A DNA stretch of 64,000 nt, taken from Pseudomonas poae. Its GTDB lineage: Bacteria; Pseudomonadota; Gammaproteobacteria; Pseudomonadales; Pseudomonadaceae. Position numbers and translations under genes: made by a program. The notes beneath the pieces were generated by a model. That model saw only the letters and a list, made by a program, of their open reading frames with translations. It did no database searches and was not told where the DNA came from. Positions 27,911 through 37,638 of the stretch are shown one piece after another; the first letter of the stretch is position 1, and each line of letters begins with the position of its first letter. Location: assembly GCA_028869255.1 (NCBI GenBank), contig CP110972.1, positions 4,159,001 through 4,223,000 on the forward strand, in the 5' to 3' direction.

Positions 27911-30900
27911 ATGTTCGAAAAACTATTGATCGCCAACCGTGGCGCCATCGCCTGCCGCATCCTGCGCACCTTGCGTGAACTTTCGGTCAAGGGCGTGGCG
28001 GTGTACTCCGAAGCCGACGCGGCCAGCCTGCATATCCAGCAGGCCGACGAAGCCTACAGCCTCGGCGAAGGCGCGGCGGCCGGTACTTATCTGACGGTGG
28101 AAAAAATCCTCGCCATCGCCAAGGCGTGTGGCGCCCAGGCAATCCACCCAGGCTACGGCTTTCTCTCGGAGAACGCCGCCTTTGCTGAAGCCTGTGAAAA
28201 TGCAGGCATTGCCTTTGTCGGGCCGACGCCAGACCAGTTGCGCGTATTCGGCCTCAAGCACACCGCCCGTGCGCTGGCCAAGCAACACGCTATCCCGCTG
28301 CTGGAAGGCACCGAACTGCTCGACAGCCTCGATGCCGCGCTGCTGGCCGCCGACAACGTGGGCTACCCGATCATGCTCAAAAGCACCGCCGGCGGTGGCG
28401 GGATCGGCATGCGCGTGTGCCGCAATGCGGCGCAATTGAGCGAGTCGTTCGACGCGGTCAAGCGCCTGGGCCAGAACAATTTCAGCGATGCCGGCGTATT
28501 TATCGAGAAGTACATCGAGCACGCCCGCCACCTGGAAGTGCAGGTGTTCGGCGATGGCGCAGGCGCGGTGATCGCCCTCGGCGTGCGCGACTGTTCGGTG
28601 CAGCGGCGCAACCAGAAAGTCCTTGAGGAAACCCCGGCGCCGAACCTGCCGCAAGGCATGGCCGAGGCGCTGTGCTCGGCCGCGATCACCTTGGCCAAGG
28701 CGGTCAATTACCGCAGCGCCGGCACCGTGGAATTTATTTTTGATAGCGCCGATGGCCGCTTCTACTTCCTCGAAGTGAACACCCGCCTGCAAGTGGAACA
28801 CGGCGTGACGGAACAGGTGTGGGGCGTGGACCTGGTGCGCTGGATGGTGCAATTGGCGGCAGGGGAAATGCCGCCATTGCATACCCTGGCATTGAAACCG
28901 CAGGGCCACGCGATTCAGGCGCGGCTGTATGCGGAAGACCCGGGACGGGATTTTCAGCCGAGCCCTGGGCTGCTGACCTGTGTGGACTTCCCGGCGGCTG
29001 ACGGCCTGCGGATCGACACCTGGGTGGAGGCCGGTTGCGAGATCCCGCCGTACTTCGACCCGATGATCGCCAAGCTCATCACCTGGGCGCCCACCCGCGA
29101 ACAGGCGCGCCTGGATCTGCATCAGGCACTCAGCGACAGCCAACTCTACGGCGTGGAAACCAACCGCGACTACCTGCGCCAGATCCTGCTCGCCGCGCCC
29201 TTCGCCAGTGGCCGGCCATGGACGCGTTGCCTGGAAGACCTGGTCTACGCCGCCGACACCTTTGAGGTGCTCAGCGCGGGCACCCAAACCAGCGTGCAGG
29301 ACTATCCGGGCCGCCTGGGCTATTGGGCCGTGGGTGTACCGCCGTCGGGGCCGATGGACAGCCGGGCGTTACGCCTGGGCAATCGTCTGCTGGGCAATTC
29401 CGACGGCGCCGCCGCGCTGGAAATCACCATGGGCGGGCCGCTGTTGCGCTTCAATTGCGCGGCGGTGGTGGCGGTGACGGGCGCAGAAATTCCGTTGCTG
29501 CTAAATGATCAAACGGTCCCCATGAACACCGCGCTGCTGATCCCGGCAGGTTCGGTGCTGAGCCTTGGCACCCTCGCCGGAGCCGGTGCGCGCAGCTACC
29601 TGTGCCTGCGCGGTGGGCTGCAAGTGCCGGACTATCTGGGCAGCAAAAGCACCTTCACCCTCGGGCAGTTTGGCGGGCATGGCGGGCGGGCTTTACGGGC
29701 CGGTGATGTGTTGCATCTGCTGCCATTGGTGGATGTGCGCGTCGGGCAACAATTGACCCCGCAACCGCTGGCGGCGGTACGCACACTGCGCGTGATTTAC
29801 GGCCCGCATGGCGCGCCGGAATACTTCAAACCCGAGTACATCGAGACCTTTTTCGCCACCCAGTGGGAAGTGCATTTCAACTCCAGCCGCACCGGCGTGC
29901 GGCTGATCGGCCCCAAGCCGTTGTGGGCACGCACCGACGGCGGCGAAGCGGGGCTGCATCCGTCGAATATCCATGACAACCCGTATGCCATCGGTGCGGT
30001 GGATTTCACCGGGGATATGCCGGTGATCCTCGGGCCGGACGGACCAAGCCTGGGCGGGTTCGTGTGCCCGGTGACGGTGATCGAGGCAGACCTTTGGCAG
30101 CTCGGACAGTTGAAAGCGGGGGACAAGATTCGCTTTGAACCGGTAGACCTCAAGGCCGCCCGCGACCTCGCCCTGAAATGGGATCAACCGGCCCCTGAAA
30201 CCCTGTGGCAGTCGGGCTTGCCCGCGATGGCAGCACCTCAGTCCCCAGCCAGCCTCAAGCCATTGGCATCCCCGATCATCCTGGACATCGGCCACGCCGA
30301 CACCCGCCTGGTCGCCCGCCTCGCCGGCGACACCCACCTGCTGCTGGAAATCGGCGCGCCCGAACTGGACCTGGTGCTGCGCTTTCGCGGCCATGCCCTG
30401 ATGCAAGCCCTCGAGAGCCGCACGCTGCAGGGCGTGATCGACCTGACCCCAGGCATCCGCTCCCTGCAGATCCACTACCAACCCGAGCAACTGCCCCTGG
30501 CCGACCTGCTGACCCTGATCGCCAGCGACTGGACGGCCGTGTGCACCCGACAAAACCTGCAAGTGCCCTCGCGTATCGTGCACTTGCCGCTGTCCTGGGA
30601 TGATCCGGCGTGCCAGTTGGCGATTGAAAAATACATGACCACCGTGCGCAAGGACGCCCCTGGTGCCCGAGCAACCTGGAGTTCATCCGCCGCATCAACG
30701 ACCTGGCCAACCTCGATGAAGTGCGCCACACGGTGTTCGACGCCAGCTACCTGGTGATGGGCCTGGGCGACGTTTACCTCGGTGCACCGGTGGCCACGCC
30801 ACTGGACCCGCGCCATCGGCTGGTGACCACCAAATACAACCCGGCGCGCACCTGGACCGCCGAGAACTCGGTGGGCATCGGCGGCGCCTACCTGTGCGTA

Positions 30901-31515
30901 TACGGCATGGAAGGCCCCGGCGGTTATCAGTTTGTAGGCCGTACCTTGCAGATGTGGAACCGCTATCGGGAAGTCGCGGCATTCGACGGCAAACCGTGGT
31001 TGTTGCGGTTTTTCGATCAGATTCGCTTCTACCCGGTGAGCAGTGAGGAACTGGTGCGGATTCGCAAGGATTTCCCCCTAGGGCGCTTCGAGCTGAGCAT
31101 CGAAGAAAGCGTATTGAACCTCGCGGACTACCAGGCTTTCCTGGAGCGCGAGGCCGCGACTATCGGCGCGTTCCGTGAGCACCAGCAGCATGCCTTTAAC
31201 GCTGAGCGTGAACGCTGGATTGCCAGCGGCCAGGCGCATTTCGACAGCGAAGAAGCGGCGCCGCCGCCCGGGCAAGACACACCATTGCAGGCCAATGAGT
31301 ACAGCATCGACAGCCATATCGCGGGCAACCTCTGGCAGGTCCAGGTGGCAACCGGTGAGCGCGTGGCGGCCGGTGATGTGCTGGTGATTCTGGAGTCGAT
31401 GAAAATGGAAATTCCGGTGCTGGCGCCGTTTGCCGGCGTGGTGCGGGAGATTCCGGTGCAGCCCGGCAGCGGCATCGGTGCCGGGCAGCGGGTCGTGGTG
31501 CTGGAACGCGACTGA
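27911..31515 (+). pseudogene. Biotin-dependent guanidine/urea carboxylase, frameshifted
   Basis: Two frames combine into a protein of about 1,201 residues, the usual length for this family. The biotin carboxylase comes first (ANRGAIACRI at 8; the ATP-grasp loop STAGGGGIGMRVC near 159), then KipI/KipA-like carboxyltransferase parts (about 460-1080). A biotinyl domain ends the protein with the biotinylated lysine in ESMKMEIP (near 1165). The frame breaks at a C4 run (30657-30660): one more C restores KDAPWCPSN. With the upstream guanidine-I riboswitch and CgdAB pair it is better named guanidine carboxylase. No allophanate hydrolase follows. The break may be a sequencing error. Confidence 0.87.
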
Positions 31516-31562
31516 GCGGCGCTGTATCGTGCAGGGACTTCCGGGACCCTGCATAACCACCC

Positions 31563-31769
31563 ATGACCACACCTACCCTCTGCCCCGCCTGCGGTGCCCG
31601 CAACGATTGCACCCTGGCCGACCCGCGCACGGCCGACCAGCCCTGTTGGTGCTACAGCGTCACCATCGACCCGGCGGTGCTTGAAGCGCTGCCCGATGAG
31701 TTGCGCAACAAGGCTTGCCTGTGCCCGCGCTGCGCCCAGGTCGATGAGCAGATGCGCAATGCGCGTTGA
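31563..31769 (+). CDS. Cysteine-rich CWC-family protein
   Basis: A 68-residue cytosolic protein with seven cysteines in CxxC-like pairs (CPACGARNDC near 7-16; CWCYS near 28; CLCPRC near 52-57). It matches the CWC family, which takes its name from the central CWC. The cysteines probably bind zinc. Function is unknown. Its last 11 bases overlap the rsuA start, so translation is coupled. Confidence 0.82.
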   Translation: MTTPTLCPACGARNDCTLADPRTADQPCWCYSVTIDPAVLEALPDELRNKACLCPRCAQVDEQMRNAR

Positions 31770-32451
31770 TCGTTTCCTCAGCAATTTGCCGCGGTTCAAT
31801 CGTCAACAAGTTCGGCGGCTACTGGTTGAACGGCGGGTCAGCGTGGACGGCATGACGGTCAGCGATCCGCACCATGAAGTGCGCGAATTCAGCCGCGTCT
31901 GCGTGGATGATGACGTGCTGCAGGCGGGCAAACCGGCGCGGTATTTCATGCTGCACAAACCTCAGGGTTGCGTAAGCGCCACGTCGGACCCGCAGCATCC
32001 GACCGTTGTGGATTTACTGGATGAGCCGGACACGGACGAACTGCATATCGCCGGCCGTCTGGACTTCAACACCACCGGGCTGATGCTGATCACCAACGAT
32101 GGCCAATGGTCGCGGCGCCTGACGCAACCACAGACCAAATTGCCCAAGGTCTACCGGGTGGAAACCGAACAGGTCATCGGCCCCGAATACGCCACTACCT
32201 TTGCGGCGGGCCTGTATTTTGCGTTTGAAGACCTCACCACCCAACCCGCCGAACTGGAATTGCTCGGCCCGAGGACGGCGCGCTTGAGCATCATCGAAGG
32301 CCGCTATCACCAAGTGAAGCGCATGTTCGGGCACTTCAATAACAAGGTGATCGGCCTGCATCGTGAGCGGATGGGGCCATTGGCGCTGGATGCAGCCCTT
32401 GCGCCGGGCGAGTACCGGGCATTGACTGACAGTGAAATCCGACAGGTCTGA
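31759..32451 (+). CDS. rsuA: RsuA, 16S rRNA pseudouridine-516 synthase
   Basis: A 230-residue pseudouridine synthase. An S4 RNA-binding domain covers about 1-55 (RVDRFLSNLPRFNRQQVRR). The catalytic domain has the RsuA/RluB signature GRLDFNTTGLML with catalytic Asp102, and the late GRYHQVKRMF motif. Overall similarity to E. coli RsuA is strong across its length, including LHRER and LAPGEYR near the end. The start at 31759 overlaps the CWC gene. Confidence 0.9.
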   Translation: MRVDRFLSNLPRFNRQQVRRLLVERRVSVDGMTVSDPHHEVREFSRVCVDDDVLQAGKPARYFMLHKPQGCVSATSDPQHPTVVDLLDEPDTDELHIAGRLDFNTTGLMLITNDGQWSRRLTQPQTKLPKVYRVETEQVIGPEYATTFAAGLYFAFEDLTTQPAELELLGPRTARLSIIEGRYHQVKRMFGHFNNKVIGLHRERMGPLALDAALAPGEYRALTDSEIRQV

Positions 32452-32755
32452 CGACCGTTCGGCCGGTGATGGCAAAAACCTATTTCTGCGACTTGCGACA
32501 TTCCGACTCTGCTGCTTGAATCAGAACGTCAGCCAAATTATGACTGGCGAGTCGCCTATAACCTCCAAGAAACACCTTGCCCCGCCCGCGCTTGATTCAC
32601 GGGCTTCCCAGGCAACCAGCCCGCCATAACAACACCCGTCGGCCAGCCGTCATCGGACCGACATGGGCCCTCATCTTTCAGGCGTATGCCTACCTGTCAC
32701 AAAGCTCGTGCAGAGTGATCTGCGCGCCCTACCCGCTTGCCAGGAGTCTTACGAC
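32452..32755. other. Intergenic region upstream of phaG
   Basis: About 304 bases without a supported gene. It should hold the phaG promoter, but I found no clear promoter boxes, repeats or terminator. Confidence 0.45.
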
Positions 32756-33640
32756 ATGAGGCCAGAAATCGCTGTGTTGGATATACAGGGTCAGTATCGG
32801 GTTTACACGGAGTTCTATCGCGCGGACGCTGCTCAAAAGACCATCATCCTGGTCAACGGCTCCATGGCCACCACGGCATCCTTCGCCCAAACCGTGAAAA
32901 GCCTGTACCCGCAATTCAACGTGGTTTTGTACGACCAGCCCTACGCCGGTCGCTCCAAGATCCATAACCGCCATGAGCAAATGCTGACGAAGGAAGTTGA
33001 AGGCCAGATCCTCCTGGAACTCATCGACCACTTCGCCGCCGAACACGTGCTGTCGTTCTCCTGGGGCGGCGCCGCTGCGCTGGTCGCCCTCGCCCACCGC
33101 CCCCGGCGCGTGGAAAAGGCGGTGATCAGCTCGTTCTCCCCGGTGATCAACACGCCCATGCGTGATTACCTCGAACGCGGCGTCGACTACCTCGGCAACC
33201 TCGACCGCCACAGCGTCGGGCACCTGGTCAACAGCACCATCGGCAAACACCTGCCGTCGCTGTTCAAGCGCTTCAACTACAAGCACGTAAGCAGCCTGGC
33301 CGAGCACGAATACGGGCAGATGCACTTTCACATCAGCCAGGTGCTGCACAGCGACCGGCTGTGCTACCTCAAGGCAGCGCGGCAGATCGACGTGCCGGTG
33401 CTGTTTTTGAATGGCGAATGGGACGAATACACCAGCGCCCAGGACGCCAGGCAGTTCGGCCAATATGTGCCGAACAGCAGCTTCAGCACCATTCAGGCGA
33501 CCGGGCATTTTCTGGATATGGAGCACAAGGCGGCGTGCCGTGACAGCAAGGAAGCGGTGGTGGGGTTTTTGAAACCTGAGCGGCAGGTGAGCCGATTGCG
33601 CTATCACCAGGGTCAGACGCAGCATGCCTTTGCGATTTGA
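32756..33640 (+). CDS. phaG: PhaG/RhlA-family 3-hydroxyacyl thioesterase/transacylase
   Basis: A 294-residue alpha/beta hydrolase that closely follows the P. putida PhaG sequence as I remember it, from MRPEIAVLDIQGQYRVYTEF at the start to QHAFAI at the end. The nucleophile elbow FSWGG places Ser102, and the catalytic histidine is in GHFLDME (near 250). PhaG links fatty acid synthesis to medium-chain polyhydroxyalkanoate by releasing (R)-3-hydroxyacyl groups from ACP. RhlA is the closest alternative, but no rhlB follows. The start follows CAGGAG. Confidence 0.88.
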   Translation: MRPEIAVLDIQGQYRVYTEFYRADAAQKTIILVNGSMATTASFAQTVKSLYPQFNVVLYDQPYAGRSKIHNRHEQMLTKEVEGQILLELIDHFAAEHVLSFSWGGAAALVALAHRPRRVEKAVISSFSPVINTPMRDYLERGVDYLGNLDRHSVGHLVNSTIGKHLPSLFKRFNYKHVSSLAEHEYGQMHFHISQVLHSDRLCYLKAARQIDVPVLFLNGEWDEYTSAQDARQFGQYVPNSSFSTIQATGHFLDMEHKAACRDSKEAVVGFLKPERQVSRLRYHQGQTQHAFAI

Positions 33641-33650
33641 AGTAACCGCT

Positions 33651-33742
33651 TGTGTGGGAGCCGGGCTTGCCCGCGATGCAGGCACCTTGGTGTGGCAGTC
33701 ACACTCAGGTGAGGCTATCGCCGGCAAGCCAGCTCCCACACC
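33651..33742. repeat. REP doublet (REPIN-like) hairpin
   Basis: Opposed copies of the same unit as at 27731: left arm TGTGTGGGAGCCGGGCTTGC, right arm GCCGGCAAGCCAGCTCCCACA, spaced about 45 bases. It lies between phaG and the tRNA gene. Confidence 0.8.
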
Positions 33743-33858
33743 AGCTTGCACGCGCGTTGTACCCGTTCATCGGTTGGCTTGATGAACGCAACCCACACAT
33801 TTTTCAAAGAAAAACTTCAAATCCAGGCGAACATCTGGTACAAAGTCAGCCGCTCTGA

Positions 33859-33932
33859 GCGGGTATAGTTTAGTGGCAAAACGAAAGCTTCCCAAGCTTT
33901 AGTTGAGGGTTCGATTCCCTCTACCCGCTCCA
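33859..33932 (+). tRNA. tRNA-Gly (anticodon CCC)
   Basis: A 74-base tRNA with encoded CCA. The acceptor stem GCGGGTA pairs with TACCCGC (33922-33928). The anticodon stem AAAGC/GCTTT encloses TTCCCAA, giving CCC at 33891-33893. The T arm GAGGGTTCGATTCCCTC is regular. Its 3' end is the likely integration site of the element that follows. Confidence 0.96.
33906..33932 (+). other. Presumed left attachment site (tRNA-Gly 3' end)
   Basis: A tyrosine integrase gene starts 188 bases downstream, and phage genes fill the rest of the window. Integrases of this type recombine at tRNA 3' ends. No second copy of this sequence occurs in the window, so the exact crossover and right end are not visible. Confidence 0.6.
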
Positions 33933-34066
33933 CTTCTGCTTTTCCCTCGTTTTTCCGCATCATCCCCCACGCTTCCACATCAGCGACCAGCCCAGTCAAT
34001 ACGGGGCTTTCAGCGATTCCGCACGTTCCCTCGCACTCCGCCGCTTGTCTTTTCAGTCTGGAATTT

Positions 34067-34116
34067 TTTGTATAGCGGTTTGTATAGTGGAGTTAGATCG
34101 AACCACGCTATACAAA
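34067..34116 (+). promoter_or_regulatory. Tandem and inverted repeats upstream of the integrase
   Basis: Two abutting 12-base direct repeats, TTTGTATAGCGG (34067) and TTTGTATAGTGG (34079), are followed by an inverted copy CCACGCTATACAAA (34103-34116), just before the integrase ATG at 34121. They could be integrase or excisionase arm sites, or an operator that controls int. Confidence 0.6.
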
Positions 34117-34120
34117 CGCC

Positions 34121-35434
34121 ATGAAACGTACTGATATCAAGCGCCTGCCCCTGGCCGATACGGTGTTGGCTGCATTGGAGCCTGAGGCGAAGGACTACTA
34201 CCAAAACTACGGGGCTGACCGCCTCTACTTCCTTGTGACCAGTGCTGGTCGTAAGCGCTGGGTGCTGCGGTACAAAAAGCCCAATGGGAAATGGAGCTGG
34301 CATGGGTTGGGGACCTATCCTGATGTCAGCGCAAAATACGCCCGAGAAAAGGCACGGGCCGCATTGAAGTTTAATGCTGATGGCGTAGACCCCATTACGC
34401 ACAAAGCTGCCCTGAAAGCGGCACAGGCCGTCGCTGAGGCTAATACGTTCAAAGTGGCGGCTGATTTGTGGCTGGAAAAGAAAATCAAAGATGGTCGCGC
34501 TGAGAAAACCCTCAAGGGGATTGGCGGCGCCCTGAAGAACGACATCCTCCCTGCCCTTGGGCATAAACCTCTCGATCACATCACCCGTGGCGATTGCGCC
34601 AACCTGCAGGCGCGTATCGAGAAACGTGGGGCGCATAACACTTCGGAAAAGGTGCGGGTGTGGGTGAATCAGATATTTGCGCTGGCCATCGCCAAGGGCA
34701 TGACGGAGAACAATCCTGCCAGCAATCTGCTCGCGATTGCTGAGAAGGCGCCACCGGAGAACCAGTATCCGCATTTGTTAGAAGAGGAGCTGCCAGACTT
34801 TCTCAAGGCGCTGCGTGCGTCAGACAGCGGCGCCATTGTGAAAACGGCGGCTTGGCTGACTGTGTGGACTGCGTCACGGCCGGGGATGGTGCGCTGGGCG
34901 GAATGGGCGGAGTTCGACTTGGATAACGGATTGTGGAGCGTTCCTGGGGCGAAGATGAAGATGAAGCGGGATCATCTGGTGCCGTTGCCTACTCAGGCGG
35001 TTGAACTACTCAGGGAGCTGCAAAAACGGACCGGTTGTTCCCGGTATCTGTTTCCGTCCAGTGGGGAAAAGGTGCCGGTTATCTCTGATGGGTCGATCAA
35101 TAAGTGCTTCGCGTTGATTGGTTATAAGGGGCGTATGACTGGGCATGGGAGTCGGCATACGTGCGACACGTTGCTCTCGGAGCATGGGTGGCCGGAGGAT
35201 TGGCGGGATATGCATCTGGCGCATAAGAAACCGGGGTTGAAGGGGGTGTATGACAAGGCGGTTTTTCTGGCGCAGCGACAGAGGATGGTGCAGTGGTATT
35301 CGGATTATCTTGAGGCGCTAGAAGCAGGGAGTTTAGCTGAGCGGATGAACGAATTTCAGGATCGAATGGAAGGCCGTAGTAAGTTCTCCAAAGAAAAAAA
35401 GAGCCTCATAGCCGAGAAACCTGTTCAGATGTAG
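34121..35434 (+). CDS. Tyrosine-type site-specific integrase, P4-like
   Basis: A 437-residue phage/island integrase. The N-terminal DUF4102-type arm-binding domain spans about 1-90 (LVTSAGRKRWVLRYKKPNGK), the core-binding domain about 100-185, and the catalytic domain 210-400. Catalytic residues seen are Arg near 253 (TASRPGM), HGSRH near 342-346, a late His in AHKKPG and the Tyr nucleophile in QWYSDYL near 392. It sits just inside the element next to tRNA-Gly, as expected for this class. Confidence 0.93.
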   Translation: MKRTDIKRLPLADTVLAALEPEAKDYYQNYGADRLYFLVTSAGRKRWVLRYKKPNGKWSWHGLGTYPDVSAKYAREKARAALKFNADGVDPITHKAALKAAQAVAEANTFKVAADLWLEKKIKDGRAEKTLKGIGGALKNDILPALGHKPLDHITRGDCANLQARIEKRGAHNTSEKVRVWVNQIFALAIAKGMTENNPASNLLAIAEKAPPENQYPHLLEEELPDFLKALRASDSGAIVKTAAWLTVWTASRPGMVRWAEWAEFDLDNGLWSVPGAKMKMKRDHLVPLPTQAVELLRELQKRTGCSRYLFPSSGEKVPVISDGSINKCFALIGYKGRMTGHGSRHTCDTLLSEHGWPEDWRDMHLAHKKPGLKGVYDKAVFLAQRQRMVQWYSDYLEALEAGSLAERMNEFQDRMEGRSKFSKEKKSLIAEKPVQM

Positions 35435-35699
35435 CGCAACGTGTAGAGCAACGCATGAACATGATTCTCTGGCGGAAATGCACAAGTAGCCGCACACAGA
35501 CCACCTACGAAGCCTGAAATTTATGATTGACTTCCTGACAAAAACCAGAATTAAATCATCCTTCGATTCATTTCTTGGCAAAATGCTAGCATCCCCCCTG
35601 CATTATTTGAACAAAAGAGGGTAGGATTCCGCTTCAAATAGGATGCGAAGCTTTGTAGCGCCGATATATGGAGCGCAACAGCAGGACGGACCCATAAAA
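35435..35699. other. Start of the AT-rich cargo island
   Basis: About 265 bases between the integrase and the next gene. Base composition shifts here from GC-rich to clearly AT-rich, which continues to about 41,500. No gene or strong hairpin is evident. Confidence 0.5.
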
Positions 35700-36284
35700 A
35701 TGAATGACAACGAACTTATTTCAGACCTTATTAAAATCGGAATACCATCAGTAGTGGCTTTAGCCGGAACACTAAGCAGTTTGATACTCGCCTGGTGGGG
35801 CCACAAACAAAATTTATTCGTTAAAAAGATGCAGTATATACACGACACGGAACAAGAACGAAACTCCAGAACAGGAGACCTTATCAAGTCATGTATCCTA
35901 GACATAAATAGCCTACACGACAACTTTACAGCTTTTGGAATTATGCTATTTGCTAAAGTTGACACACTTATTCATGACGATCCGTGGCCAGAAACAGAGC
36001 AGGAAGTAATCGCTCTGCGCTTCCAAACAGCAATCACTTCACTCCACAAACATACCACAGTTAAATCATACGTAATGCTACTCGGAAATACCGAATTAAC
36101 GAACACATATCTAACATATTTAGACACAATTGGTCATGTGATAAAGACCTATGGCGAATGTGAAACAATGCGACCAGATGAATTAAACGAATTCATGGGT
36201 CGAAGCCACGCCTTACAACTCAGCATCGTAAGAAAAATGAGCGCTATATATTTAATAAAAAATGACATAGTGCAGAGACCATGA
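35700..36284 (+). CDS. Membrane-anchored protein of unknown function
   Basis: A 194-residue protein I do not recognise. One N-terminal transmembrane helix (about residues 10-31, IGIPSVVALAGTLSSLILAW) is followed by a charged, mostly helical soluble part. I prefer the ATG at 35700, which puts the helix near the N-terminus; an in-frame ATG at 35643 is the alternative. It precedes the methyltransferase by 73 bases on the same strand and shares its AT-rich composition, so it may belong to the same cargo unit. Confidence 0.6.
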   Translation: MNDNELISDLIKIGIPSVVALAGTLSSLILAWWGHKQNLFVKKMQYIHDTEQERNSRTGDLIKSCILDINSLHDNFTAFGIMLFAKVDTLIHDDPWPETEQEVIALRFQTAITSLHKHTTVKSYVMLLGNTELTNTYLTYLDTIGHVIKTYGECETMRPDELNEFMGRSHALQLSIVRKMSAIYLIKNDIVQRP

Positions 36285-36357
36285 ATCAGTCAAATGTTAT
36301 ATTTTATTTCTGCACCACTATCAACTCATTATTGAAATAATTTTAGGAAAAGAAAGC

Positions 36358-37638
36358 ATGCGATTTATTGATGTTTTCGCTGGGTGTGGCGGATTGTCCC
36401 TAGGGTTATTGAAATCGGGTTGTGAAGGTATTGCTGCGATTGAGAAAAACCCCATGGCTTTTGAAACTCTACGTCACAACCTTATCGATGGGAAGCGATA
36501 CCAGTTCAGTTGGCCAAGCTGGCTCCCAAAACAAGCAATGAGTTGCGAGGATTTTTTGAGCAACCATGCCACAGAGATTCGTAGCCTTAAAGGTAAAATT
36601 GATTTGATGGTTGGAGGGCCACCGTGCCAAGGCTTCTCTACCGCAGGTCGGAGAAATCCAGCGGACCCTAGAAACAAAATGGCTGAGCAATACTTAGAGA
36701 TAGTAAAGATCATACTACCACAGTATATAGTCATTGAAAATGTTAGTGGATTCAACATTAAATTTAACGAAAGTAAATCCAATTCCGAAAATAACGAATC
36801 GCACCACAAACAGTCTTACGCAGAATTCATAAGCAACGAACTTTCAAAAGTGGGCTACACGGTTTCGAGAGGAAAAGTTAACTGCGCAGACTTTGGAGTT
36901 CCTCAAAATAGGCACCGCTACTTGATAGTTTGCACACTAGGTGAAAATTCAAATCTACTTGCAGAACTGTTAAATAGCAAAGAAAAATTCTTAGATACCA
37001 AGGGCCTTCCGACATCTAGACCTGTATCAGCTTACGAAGCAATTGCTGACTTACAGACTAAGGATAGAAAACTAACTCAGAATGAAGACTCAGGAATTTC
37101 TGGATTTGTAGAAGCCGTTTACGACGCCCCAAAAATACACTCGCCTTATTTGGCAATTATGCGTGAGGGCTATTCTGGGGCTCCAAATAGCAGGCGTCTA
37201 CCGAGGCACAAGCCAGACACGATCATACAGTTTAGTAAAATACAGCGCGCGTCGATACCAGGAAAATCTTTGTCTAAAGAAGCAAGAGATAAACTTGGCT
37301 TAAAAAAACACGCTATAACTGTGCTTACCAAAAACTCGCCCTCACCAACCATTACAACTCTTCCTGACGACATAATTCACTACAACGAGTTAAGAATACT
37401 CACAGCAAGGGAAACCGCTCGAATTCAATCATTCCCTGACTGGTTTGAATTTACGGGAAAATACACTACGGGCGGCCAAAAAAGAAAAATAGAATGCCCA
37501 CGTTATACTCAAATCGGAAATGCAGTCCCTCCCCTGCTGGCCGAAGCCATAGGTTCTCTATTAAAAGTTCGGAGCCTCGGCCAATTAGAAAACGAATATG
37601 ACTTAGCTCAGGAAGGTGCAATAAATGCAGGCTCTTAA
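36358..37638 (+). CDS. DNA (cytosine-5) methyltransferase
   Basis: A 426-residue C5 DNA methyltransferase. Motif I is DVFAGCGGLSLG (near 5-16), motif IV GGPPCQGFS with the catalytic cysteine near 89, motif VI ENVSG near 127, motif VIII QNRHRYLIV near 183 and motif X QIGNAVPP near 385. The variable region between VIII and X is the target recognition domain; its target is unknown. A good AGGAAA box precedes the ATG. Its last 14 bases overlap the next gene. No restriction endonuclease is recognisable nearby. Confidence 0.94.
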   Translation: MRFIDVFAGCGGLSLGLLKSGCEGIAAIEKNPMAFETLRHNLIDGKRYQFSWPSWLPKQAMSCEDFLSNHATEIRSLKGKIDLMVGGPPCQGFSTAGRRNPADPRNKMAEQYLEIVKIILPQYIVIENVSGFNIKFNESKSNSENNESHHKQSYAEFISNELSKVGYTVSRGKVNCADFGVPQNRHRYLIVCTLGENSNLLAELLNSKEKFLDTKGLPTSRPVSAYEAIADLQTKDRKLTQNEDSGISGFVEAVYDAPKIHSPYLAIMREGYSGAPNSRRLPRHKPDTIIQFSKIQRASIPGKSLSKEARDKLGLKKHAITVLTKNSPSPTITTLPDDIIHYNELRILTARETARIQSFPDWFEFTGKYTTGGQKRKIECPRYTQIGNAVPPLLAEAIGSLLKVRSLGQLENEYDLAQEGAINAGS

